7,836 bases of DNA from JBBDWZ01 sp050732575 (GTDB lineage Bacteria; Gemmatimonadota; Gemmatimonadetes; Longimicrobiales; RSA9): assembly GCA_050732575.1 (NCBI GenBank), contig JBOHRF010000240.1, positions 1-7,836 on the forward strand, in the 5' to 3' direction. Shown here one piece after another: positions 1 through 5,917 of this stretch (its first letter is position 1; every line of letters starts with the position of its first letter). Both the position numbers and the translations under genes were made by a program. The notes under the pieces are model-generated. The model saw only the letters and a list, made by a program, of their open reading frames with translations, was not told the origin of the DNA and did no database searches.

Positions 1-351
1 TTTCACCCCATCCTGAACCTGGCACGCGCGCACGAAGGCATAGACATCACGGCACAAAGGGGCACGCCCATTGTGGCGGCGGCCAAGGGCAAGGTGCGCT
101 TTGTCGGCCGACACGGTGAATACGGGTTGACGGTCGAGATCGATCACGGCTTCAACACCATCACGCGCTATGCACACGCGTCACAAACACTCGTACGTGT
201 GGGTCAGGCCGTGCAGCGGGGCGATACGATCGCGCTGGTGGGGAGTACGGGCCTGGCCGCAGGTCCGCACCTCCATTACGAGGTGTTGGTGGGCGGCCGC
301 CCGGTAAACCCCTATCCATACCTCATGCACTCAGGAGCCATTCCGGATTGA
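1..351 (+). CDS. M23-family (LytM/lysostaphin-type) metallopeptidase, C-terminal part, 5'-truncated
   Basis: The frame is open from the first base, so the gene begins outside the window; 116 residues plus a TGA stop are visible. They form nearly the whole catalytic domain of an M23 zinc endopeptidase, which cuts peptide cross-links of peptidoglycan outside the cytoplasmic membrane, or acts as a scaffold when degenerate. Visible zinc-ligand motifs are HEGID (H11, D15 of the visible part) and GPHLHYEV (H90, H92), with the RYAH segment at 56-59 between them. All expected ligands are present, so the enzyme is probably active. The GTG at 73 lies inside the domain and cannot be the true start. Such proteins usually carry an N-terminal signal or membrane anchor and a coiled coil, which would lie left of the window. 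The gene ends 41 bases before an intrinsic terminator and is therefore probably the last of its transcript. Confidence 0.93.
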   Translation, partial: FHPILNLARAHEGIDITAQRGTPIVAAAKGKVRFVGRHGEYGLTVEIDHGFNTITRYAHASQTLVRVGQAVQRGDTIALVGSTGLAAGPHLHYEVLVGGRPVNPYPYLMHSGAIPD

Positions 352-392
352 GAGGCACGACACGGGCGCGTCTGGAAGGAGTCTGGGGCAGG

Positions 393-418
393 AAAAGCGC
401 CGCATGCGGCGCTTTTTT
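393..418 (+). terminator. Intrinsic terminator after the M23 peptidase gene
   Basis: A GC-rich stem GCGCCG/CGGCGC (397-402 with 407-412) closes a CATG loop and is followed by six T residues (413-418). With the flanking A and T runs, bases 393-416 form a perfect 24-base palindrome. The T run on the + strand gives a classic Rho-independent terminator for the M23 gene. The matching A run means it could also act on the opposite strand. Confidence 0.9.
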
Positions 419-419
419 G

Positions 420-449
420 TTGCCGTCCGGTCGCGTTTACCTCTAGCTT
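420..449 (+). promoter_or_regulatory. Candidate promoter of fadJ: TTGCCG, 18-base spacer, TAGCTT
   Basis: TTGCCG (420-425) and TAGCTT (444-449) are separated by 18 bases, directly after the terminator T run. The -10-like element sits in TCTAGCTTG (442-450). Exactly the same nine bases, with a TTGCTG also 18 bases upstream, occur before the P1 peptidase gene on the other strand. Initiation about seven bases after the -10 element would fall at about 456-457, which is the fadJ ATG itself. The match to the sigma-70 consensus is only partial; the call rests on position and on the shared arrangement. Confidence 0.45.
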
Positions 450-456
450 GCCCGCC

Positions 457-2643
457 ATGACGCTTGCCTTCGAAACAATGGCCAGTGCGACCGATGCCAT
501 CACGTACAAGGTCGACGATGACGGTGTGGCCTGGCTCACGCTGGACAAGCCGGACGCCCGACTCAACATACTGAGTAGCGGGGTGTTGAAGCGGCTCGAT
601 GAGCTTATCACACAGGTGCACTCCGATGTGGCCGCAGGCCAGGTGCGCTCGGTGGTGATCCGCAGTGGCAAGCCGGGATCTTTCATCGCCGGGGCGGATG
701 TCAACGAAATCGCGGCGGTGGTGGATCCCGAAGAGGGCGCCAGCAAAGCGCGAGCGGGCCAGCAGGTGTTCACTCGACTCAGCCAGCTTCCGGTGCCCAC
801 CATAGTTGCCATCGACGGCATTTGCCTGGGTGGTGGCACAGAGCTGGCGCTTGCCTGCAGCTATCGGCTGGCCAGCGACCGCAAAGAAACCCGAATTGGC
901 CTGCCCGAGGTGCAGCTGGGCATCATCCCCGGTTTTGGCGGTACCACACGTTTACCGCGCCTGGTTGGGATGCGTGCGGCGCTCGACATCATCCTGACGG
1001 GTCGCCCTGTAGATGCACGCAAGGCGGAACGTATCGGACTTGTCGATGAGAAAGTGCACCCCGCGCTGCTCGATCGGCGAGCTGGCGAAGTCTCCCGCGC
1101 GCTGCAAGGCCGAACCCGCTGGCCGCGGCTGCGGCGCGGCGGTCTGGCCGACCGCGCGCTGGACAGTCCACCAGCTCGGCAAATCATGCTGCACCAGGCA
1201 CGCAAGCGCGTCCAGTCCGAAACGGGCGGGCACTATCCCGCGCCCATGGCGGCACTGGATGTATTAAGTCGCACGCTCTCGATCAGCGTCGAGGAATCGT
1301 TGCGGCGCGAGGCCGAAGCCATTGGCTGGCTCATCGTGACACCGGTATGCAAGAACCTGATGCACGTGTTTCACCTGACCGAAGCAGCCAAAAAATCCGG
1401 GCCGGCCACGGAAGCGAAGCCGGTAGAAAACGTGGGCGTGCTGGGCGCCGGTGTCATGGGAGGCGGCATTGCCCAGATCCTGGCGTGGCGCGGCCTGTTC
1501 GTGCGCATGAAGGACATCAAGCCGGAGGCGATTTCGCTGGGACTTCGTCACGCGTGGGAAGCGTTTCAGGCACTACTGAAACGGCGGCGGCTGGAGCCGC
1601 GCGAAGCCAGACAACGGATGGAGCGCATATCGCCCACCATGGATTACAGCGGCTTTGGGCGATTGGACCTGGTGATCGAAGCGGTAGTCGAGAAGATGGA
1701 CGTGAAAAAGGCCGTGCTGCGCGAAACCGAACAGGCTGTGGGCCCCGGCTGCGTCATCACCACGAATACTTCCTCACTCTCGGTTACGGAAATGCAAACG
1801 GCGCTGCAGCGGCCAGCAGCCTTCTGCGGCATGCATTTCTTCAATCCGGTAAATCGAATGCCGCTGGTTGAAGTCATTCGCGGCGCGGGCAGTAGCGCGG
1901 AAACGATCGCAACCGTTTTTGCGCTGGCGCGCAAGATTGACAAAACACCCGTCATTGTGAACGATGGTCCGGGCTTCCTGGTCAATCGAATCCTGGCGCC
2001 ATACCTGAATGAGGCAGGCTGGTTGTTGGCCGAAGGAGCGCTGGTGGAGGAGATTGACCGCGCGCTCCGCCAGTTCGGAATGCCCATGGGCCCGCTGCGC
2101 TTGCTCGATGAAATTGGACTGGATGTAGCCCGTCACGCGGCGGGTGTAATGTTTGAGGCATTCGGTGAACGGTTGAGGCCGGCGCCACCGCTGGTTGCAT
2201 TGGGCGCTACCAAGCGACTGGGTCGTAAGAATAATCGGGGCTTCTATCGTTATGATGGCCTGCGCCAGAAAGCCCGCAAAAGGGGAAGAGCGGAAGAGGG
2301 GGAAGTCGATCAGTCAGTTTATTCTGAATTGGGTGTGTCTGTTGCCCGCACCATGATCATTCCGCAACAAATCACCGAGCGCTGCGTGTATGTCATGATC
2401 AATGAAGCTGCGCGCATCCTGGCGGACCGCATCGTGGCCGGCCCGGGAGACGTGGACCTTGGTATGATCATGGGCACAGGATTCCCGCCCTTCCGAGGCG
2501 GCTTGTTGCGTTACGCCGATTCCATTGGACTGGATCGATTGGTGATCCGGCTGGAGCAACTCACACGCGATCATGGCGAGCGCTTCCAGCCGGCGGAATT
2601 CCTGCGTGAACGAGCGCAGCGCGCCGGAGGTTTCTACACATAG
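457..2643 (+). CDS. fadJ: FadJ-type multifunctional beta-oxidation protein: enoyl-CoA hydratase / 3-hydroxyacyl-CoA dehydrogenase
   Basis: Cytoplasmic bifunctional enzyme that hydrates 2-enoyl-CoA and then oxidises L-3-hydroxyacyl-CoA with NAD+ in fatty-acid beta-oxidation. Numbering is from the ATG at 457 (728 residues, normal for the family). Residues 15-200 are the crotonase domain: oxyanion-hole segment SFIAGADV near 75-82, catalytic glutamates E129 (GGGTE) and E151 (GLPEV). Their 22-residue spacing resembles FadJ rather than FadB. The NAD-binding fold starts at GVLGAGVMGGG (about 327-337). The dehydrogenase pair is H460 in HFFNPV and E472 in LVEV, followed by two C-terminal helical domains. 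Starts at TTG 448 and ATG 478 are also possible. I prefer 457 because the putative promoter points at it; none has a clear ribosome-binding site. Nothing is missing. No thiolase gene is adjacent, so the partner must be elsewhere. The stop codon overlaps the probable start of the next gene. Confidence 0.93.
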   Translation: MTLAFETMASATDAITYKVDDDGVAWLTLDKPDARLNILSSGVLKRLDELITQVHSDVAAGQVRSVVIRSGKPGSFIAGADVNEIAAVVDPEEGASKARAGQQVFTRLSQLPVPTIVAIDGICLGGGTELALACSYRLASDRKETRIGLPEVQLGIIPGFGGTTRLPRLVGMRAALDIILTGRPVDARKAERIGLVDEKVHPALLDRRAGEVSRALQGRTRWPRLRRGGLADRALDSPPARQIMLHQARKRVQSETGGHYPAPMAALDVLSRTLSISVEESLRREAEAIGWLIVTPVCKNLMHVFHLTEAAKKSGPATEAKPVENVGVLGAGVMGGGIAQILAWRGLFVRMKDIKPEAISLGLRHAWEAFQALLKRRRLEPREARQRMERISPTMDYSGFGRLDLVIEAVVEKMDVKKAVLRETEQAVGPGCVITTNTSSLSVTEMQTALQRPAAFCGMHFFNPVNRMPLVEVIRGAGSSAETIATVFALARKIDKTPVIVNDGPGFLVNRILAPYLNEAGWLLAEGALVEEIDRALRQFGMPMGPLRLLDEIGLDVARHAAGVMFEAFGERLRPAPPLVALGATKRLGRKNNRGFYRYDGLRQKARKRGRAEEGEVDQSVYSELGVSVARTMIIPQQITERCVYVMINEAARILADRIVAGPGDVDLGMIMGTGFPPFRGGLLRYADSIGLDRLVIRLEQLTRDHGERFQPAEFLRERAQRAGGFYT
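2626..2642 (+). promoter_or_regulatory. Candidate ribosome-binding site and ATA start for the DUF402 gene, overlapping the fadJ stop
   Basis: GGAGG (2626-2630) lies nine bases before ATA (2640-2642), which overlaps the fadJ stop TAG (2641-2643) as ATAG, a layout like the common ATGA coupling of bacterial operons. The frame from this ATA is open into the DUF402 gene, and no ATG, GTG or TTG occurs in that frame between its upstream stop (2607-2609) and 2688. ATA is a very rare start codon, so this is an inference from spacing and from protein conservation upstream of 2688. Confidence 0.35.
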
Positions 2644-2687
2644 CGGCCGAACGGGTACGCATCCACTATTTCCGGCCGCCCGACCGG

Positions 2688-3170
2688 ATGAGCGTGTTCG
2701 AGCAATGGCTCGTTCACGAGACCGCGCAGGTTCGGGTCACGTTGCTGGAACATGCGCACATATCCCGACCCCTGATGGTGCACGGTCAAACCATCCTCGA
2801 ACCGGACGCCCCCATAGTCTGGTTTACCTTCCCGGACATCGGCCACGACATCGGTCGTTTCCATCAGGTTGATGGCCGCTTTACCGGCTTCTACTGCGAT
2901 ATCGTGACACCGGTCGAATTCGGCGATCGACTGAACTGGCAGGTGACCGATCTGTTTCTCGACGTGTGGCTGGGATTGGGTGCTTCCTTTGAAGTGCTGG
3001 ATGCCGATGAACTGGAGAGCGCGGTCTCCTGTGGTGCACTCCATGCGGCGGACCAACGAACTGCGTGGGCCGAAGTGGAGCGGCTCAGAGCCGCGTGGCA
3101 GGCGGGTACGTGGCCGCCGCAGCTGGTACATGAATGGACGCTCGAGCGCGCGCGCGCCCAGCTGGCATGA
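2688..3170 (+). CDS. DUF402-domain protein (Ntdp/FomD-like phosphohydrolase family); true start probably upstream
   Basis: From the first conventional start (ATG 2688) this encodes 160 residues. The core is DUF402-like: GRFHQVDGRFTGFY (56-69), then D71, TDLFLDVW (87-94) and LDADELESA (104-112), with the conserved tyrosine and acidic residues in place. Characterised relatives are the Staphylococcus nucleoside di-/triphosphatase Ntdp and FomD, which hydrolyses a cytidylyl intermediate in fosfomycin synthesis; both need divalent metal. The substrate here cannot be deduced. Sixteen codons upstream of ATG 2688 are open and encode VRIHYFRPPDR, which as I recall it matches the normal N-terminus of this family, so the ATG call is probably too short. 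An ATA at 2640 after GGAGG is the best candidate start; ATG 2688 has no convincing ribosome-binding site. The gene directly follows fadJ and is surely co-transcribed. No signal peptide or membrane segment is seen, so it is cytoplasmic. Confidence 0.82.
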   Translation: MSVFEQWLVHETAQVRVTLLEHAHISRPLMVHGQTILEPDAPIVWFTFPDIGHDIGRFHQVDGRFTGFYCDIVTPVEFGDRLNWQVTDLFLDVWLGLGASFEVLDADELESAVSCGALHAADQRTAWAEVERLRAAWQAGTWPPQLVHEWTLERARAQLA

Positions 3171-3242
3171 ACCGAGTACGAACGCGGCACGCACGCGCGC
3201 GCACCGGTGTACGGGAGGCAGAGCAACGGAGGACCGAAAACC

Positions 3243-3881
3243 GTGAAATCAACGATACGCGGCGCGCTGGGCGCACTCATGCTCCTGTGGCCGGGTTTGA
3301 CTGCGGGTCAAGATGGCAATCGCCTGCTCGAGCGGGCCGCAACCAGCCGCATGAAGGGTCAGCCGGGCGCGCCCGTGATGATCTACGAGATCGCCGACTT
3401 TCAATGCCCTTTCTGCGCCCGATTTGCGCGGGAAACGCTGCCGCGGCTGGACAGCGCGTTCATCAAAACCGGCAAAGTGCAATGGTTCTTTGTGAACTTG
3501 CCGCTGCCCACGCACGGAGCCGCGTGGCTGGCTGCGGAGGCGGCCCTTTGCGCGGGCGCCGTAAACGACCGGTTCTGGCCTGTGCATGACCGGCTTTTCG
3601 CTGCGCAATCGGAATGGTCTCAAGCCAAAGATGTGCCCGACGCGCTGGCCAGGATTGCGCGGGACGCCGGTGCAGGCGGCGAAGCGTATGACGCGTGCCT
3701 GGCTCACGACAGGCTGGCGGCGCTCATCCTGCAAGATGTCATTTTCGCGGCCAACCTGCGCATCACGGGAACACCCGCCTTCATCATCAACAACGCGACA
3801 TCGTTCGTGGGACTCAAAACGTTTGAGGAGTGGCGCGATCTGATTGAGAAGGCGTTGAAGGAAGGCAATAAGAACAGATAA
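3243..3881 (+). CDS. Secreted DsbA-like thiol-disulfide oxidoreductase (thioredoxin fold, CPFC)
   Basis: GTG at 3243 is chosen because GGAGGA (3228-3233) lies nine bases upstream and the product then begins with a proper signal peptide: K2 and R6, a hydrophobic stretch about 8-19, and likely cleavage after TAG (20-22). An in-frame GTG at 3207 would put 12 unlike residues before it. The 212-residue protein has the redox motif C55-P-F-C58 after ADFQ and the cis-proline loop GTP (176-178), the marks of a DsbA/thioredoxin-4 type protein. Two further cysteines (C103, C152) lie in the helical insert at positions equivalent to those in the neighbouring homologue and may form a second disulfide. It should introduce disulfides into exported proteins, with a membrane oxidase reoxidising it; the VKOR encoded convergently next door is the obvious candidate. 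It lies 72 bases after the DUF402 gene with no visible terminator, so it may be the third gene of the fadJ transcript. Confidence 0.88.
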   Translation: MKSTIRGALGALMLLWPGLTAGQDGNRLLERAATSRMKGQPGAPVMIYEIADFQCPFCARFARETLPRLDSAFIKTGKVQWFFVNLPLPTHGAAWLAAEAALCAGAVNDRFWPVHDRLFAAQSEWSQAKDVPDALARIARDAGAGGEAYDACLAHDRLAALILQDVIFAANLRITGTPAFIINNATSFVGLKTFEEWRDLIEKALKEGNKNR

Positions 3882-3903
3882 ACGGACGGAAGAAACGTCC
3901 GTT
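3881..3903. terminator. Hairpin between convergent DsbA-like and VKOR genes
   Basis: AACGGACG (3881-3888) and CGTCCGTT (3896-3903) form a perfect 8-base-pair stem around the 7-base loop GAAGAAA. The left arm includes the last base of the DsbA-like stop TAA; the right arm covers two bases of the VKOR stop. It separates converging transcripts and could end both. Neither strand has a full T run (minus strand TTTAT is the better tail), so termination is likely but not certain. Confidence 0.55.
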
Positions 3904-4384
3904 AGATCCGTTCTTGGTCACCAGGCACAGAGTCACGCTTGCGCAGGAGCGCGCGTACTTCCGGAAGCGCAGCGATGAAGATGAGCGTAGCGACAATGGC
4001 GGAGGCGACGCACCAACGACACCACGCATGGATCAGGAAGGCCTCAACGGCCGTCAAGTAAACCGAGAAGCCAAAGGCAAAGGTGGCGGTCCAGAAAATG
4101 GCCAGGCTCAACCAACGCTGCTGGGCAAATGCAGGCTGCAAGCCGAGCAGTGCCAGGCCGAAAATGGTTGCATATCCGCCCACACCCCAGGCAGGAACGG
4201 GCAAACCGATGAACGTGGCCCAGGGCGATGCCTGTACGGCTTCGCAGCTGCCGCTGCCACAGGCAATGCTTCCCAGCACATTGATCTTGTACAGGAGCAG
4301 ATAGGCGGCAATCAGAAGTCCCACGAGCGCAAACACAGCGACCGCCATGCGATGCCCTGGCGGTCGCGCGGAACCTTCAGTCAC
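3902..4384 (-). CDS. Vitamin K epoxide reductase (VKOR) family membrane quinone-linked oxidase
   Basis: An integral membrane protein that, in bacteria lacking DsbB, oxidises DsbA-like proteins and passes the electrons to quinone. From GTG 4384 it has 160 residues with four hydrophobic segments at about 14-32, 63-82, 91-116 and 122-141. The hallmark residues are all visible: loop cysteines C42 and C47 (CGSGSC), S53 in ASPW, the GLPVPAWG segment, and the quinone-side pair C122-R-W-C125. This is a single-domain VKOR without a fused thioredoxin domain; the DsbA-like gene directly upstream supplies it separately. GTG 4384 lies seven bases after the upstream stop. GTG 4420 (12 residues longer, overlapping the upstream gene by 29 bases) and ATG 4348 (just before the first membrane segment) are alternatives. 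No strong ribosome-binding site decides, and translational coupling is likely. Confidence 0.9.
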   Translation of the reverse strand: MTEGSARPPGHRMAVAVFALVGLLIAAYLLLYKINVLGSIACGSGSCEAVQASPWATFIGLPVPAWGVGGYATIFGLALLGLQPAFAQQRWLSLAIFWTATFAFGFSVYLTAVEAFLIHAWCRWCVASAIVATLIFIAALPEVRALLRKRDSVPGDQERI

Positions 4385-4391
4385 GTGCCAC

Positions 4392-5150
4392 TCACTTCGG
4401 GCCGGCGCTTGTAGTAACACCGAGCTCCTTTTCGAGGCGTGCTTTCATCAACGCGTAGTCACGCCACTCCTGGTCGAGGTGCGTACCACTGGGACTCATG
4501 AAGAGCGTGGGTGTACTCCCCACGCCCAGCTGCGCGCCCAGCGCTTTGTTGGCGGTCACAATGTCCTGATGACGATTGCTGTTGAGACACGCCTTGAAGG
4601 CTTTTGCATCGAGCTGGAGTTCTTCGGCATACGACTCGAAACGACCAGTGGGCACGCTCTGCGAAAATCTCCATTGGTCCTGCCGGGCGAATAGCAGGTC
4701 GTGATATTCCCAGAACTTGCCGAGGTCTTCGGCGCAACGCGCGGCACGCGCAGCCACGAAGCCCCATTGATGACCGGCCCCACCGAGCGGGAAGTCGTGA
4801 TACACGATCTGGACCTTGCCGCCATCGATGAAATCCTGGCGCATTCCGGGTTCCACATTGGTGGTGAATTGGCGACACGCCGGACAGGTGTAGTCGCTGA
4901 AAACCAGAATGCGGATGGGCGCGTTGTCGGGTCCCTTTTTTACGCCCCGGCCGAGCTTGACCAATTCCTGCGAATTGGCGAGTGCTTCGGCCGAAAGCTG
5001 AATGGGCTCCTGCGCTGCTTCCGAACCTTTCAAGGCGGACATGCCAATCCAGCCAACACCTAGCACTGCGATCAGGCCCAACAGCCAGTAGAACGGCTTC
5101 AGATTCGGGCCGGCGGCCTTCGCCTGCGGCTTTCGTTGCCTTTGTGCCAC
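4392..5150 (-). CDS. Membrane-anchored DsbA-like thiol-disulfide oxidoreductase (CPAC), partner of VKOR
   Basis: 252 residues from a GTG at 5150, preceded by a good GGAGAGGG ribosome-binding site. A basic N-terminus (residues 1-18) leads into one membrane segment at about 20-38 with no clear cleavage site, so the protein is a signal-anchored periplasmic or extracytoplasmic enzyme. The thioredoxin fold carries C89-P-A-C92 after FSDYT, a helical insert with cysteines C139 and C188, and the cis-proline loop STP (212-214). It resembles the secreted DsbA-like protein encoded at 3243-3881, including its two extra cysteines, so the two are likely paralogues with different localisation. VKOR follows seven bases downstream on the same strand, strong support for an oxidase/oxidoreductase pair. 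A reductase or isomerase role cannot be excluded from sequence alone, but the VKOR linkage favours oxidation. Confidence 0.9.
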   Translation of the reverse strand: MAQRQRKPQAKAAGPNLKPFYWLLGLIAVLGVGWIGMSALKGSEAAQEPIQLSAEALANSQELVKLGRGVKKGPDNAPIRILVFSDYTCPACRQFTTNVEPGMRQDFIDGGKVQIVYHDFPLGGAGHQWGFVAARAARCAEDLGKFWEYHDLLFARQDQWRFSQSVPTGRFESYAEELQLDAKAFKACLNSNRHQDIVTANKALGAQLGVGSTPTLFMSPSGTHLDQEWRDYALMKARLEKELGVTTSAGPK

Positions 5151-5185
5151 GATCCCTCTCCGATGGAAATGACGTCCGAATTCTA
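5151..5185 (-). promoter_or_regulatory. Intergenic stretch before the anchored DsbA-like gene: strong RBS and possible -10 element
   Basis: Reading the minus strand, the HAD stop TAG (5185-5183) is part of TAGAAT (5185-5180), five of six matches to the -10 consensus, followed about 22 bases later by GGAGAGGG and the GTG start at 5150. No good -35 element is seen 17-18 bases upstream (CTGGAC at best). It may be a weak internal promoter allowing the redox pair to be expressed separately from the HAD gene, or chance in a co-transcribed unit. Confidence 0.25.
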
Positions 5186-5908
5186 AGAACGAGCCAAACC
5201 GGGGTCCAGTGTGGGCGCCGATACGAGCCAGTGAACCACCCGGGCAGTGTCGGCCAGATCATCGAGTACTACGTGAGCCCCAGCGTCGAGCAAGGCGGTG
5301 CGTGAATGGCGACCGGTTGCAACCGCCAGAGTGAAGACACCCAGGGCCTCGCCGCAAGAGACGTCTTGAGGCGTGTCACCGATCACGACTACCTCGTGCC
5401 CGCGAAACACGCGGCCGGTGCGCGCCTGGGCACGTTCGACGGCAATGGCGGGCAGGCCGTTTCGCTGCTCACAGTCCGAGCCGAAGGCACCAAATGCGAA
5501 ATAGTGGTCAATGCCCGCGGATTCCAGTTTGAGCGTGGCACCACGCGCAATATTTCCGGTGAGCAGTGCGATGCACAGGTCGGACTGGCGCTGCAATGCA
5601 GCGAGCAGCGCGAGCACACCTGGGTACAGTGTAGTGGTGTGACCGGGCGCGGCCAGCTCTCGGGTCAGTTCGTGTAGGTAAACGATCCAAAGGCGGCTGA
5701 AACCGGCTTCGATCTCGGGGTTGCCCAGGCCGGCCAGAGAGAGCAGCTCACGCGCAATCTGCGGATCGGTCTTGCCATCGAACGAATGCGTGGCCAGGGG
5801 CCCGGTAACGCCGTAAACTTCAAGTAAGCCGCGCTCGAACGCGCGGCGCGCGGCGCCGTTCGTGCTCAGGAGTGTGCCGTCGATGTCAAAGAGAACCAGT
5901 CGCCGCAT
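5183..5908 (-). CDS. HAD-superfamily phosphatase, phosphoglycolate-phosphatase-like
   Basis: 241 residues from an ATG at 5908. All four HAD motifs are visible: I, D8-x-D10-G-T (nucleophile aspartate and general acid); II, T117 in ALLTGN; III, K127 in TLKLESAG; IV, GDTPQDV with D178 and D182 binding magnesium. A helical cap between residues about 15 and 95 marks subclass IA, the group of phosphoglycolate phosphatase and beta-phosphoglucomutase. It is a soluble magnesium-dependent hydrolase acting on a small phosphorylated metabolite. The LLTGN and IGDTPQDV sequences look most like Gph-type enzymes, but the substrate cannot be assigned. It heads a leftward group with the anchored DsbA-like gene 32 bases downstream; no functional link is evident. 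Its ATG is only nine bases from the divergent mtgA ATG, so its promoter must lie within mtgA coding DNA. Confidence 0.88.
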   Translation of the reverse strand: MRRLVLFDIDGTLLSTNGAARRAFERGLLEVYGVTGPLATHSFDGKTDPQIARELLSLAGLGNPEIEAGFSRLWIVYLHELTRELAAPGHTTTLYPGVLALLAALQRQSDLCIALLTGNIARGATLKLESAGIDHYFAFGAFGSDCEQRNGLPAIAVERAQARTGRVFRGHEVVVIGDTPQDVSCGEALGVFTLAVATGRHSRTALLDAGAHVVLDDLADTARVVHWLVSAPTLDPGLARS

Positions 5909-5917
5909 GTCGCTCTC

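Noticed and set aside
3171..3242. Alternating CG/CA-rich stretch between the DUF402 and DsbA-like genes as a possible regulatory element
   Set aside because: Apart from the ribosome-binding site GGAGGA I see no promoter pair, terminator or structured element; the dinucleotide run is typical of high-GC spacers.
3134..3589. Arg-rich open frame on the + strand overlapping the DUF402 and DsbA-like genes
   Set aside because: Out of frame with two well-supported genes, low-complexity Arg/Ala composition typical of a GC-rich shadow frame.
4961..4978. Inverted repeat CCAATTC/GAATTGG with a CTGC loop
   Set aside because: Short, AT-rich stem within the anchored DsbA-like coding region, not near a gene boundary; expected by chance at this length.
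4459..5262. 267-codon minus-strand open frame overlapping the anchored DsbA-like gene in another frame
   Set aside because: No family motifs, and the overlapping frame encodes an intact thioredoxin-fold protein with signal anchor and ribosome-binding site.
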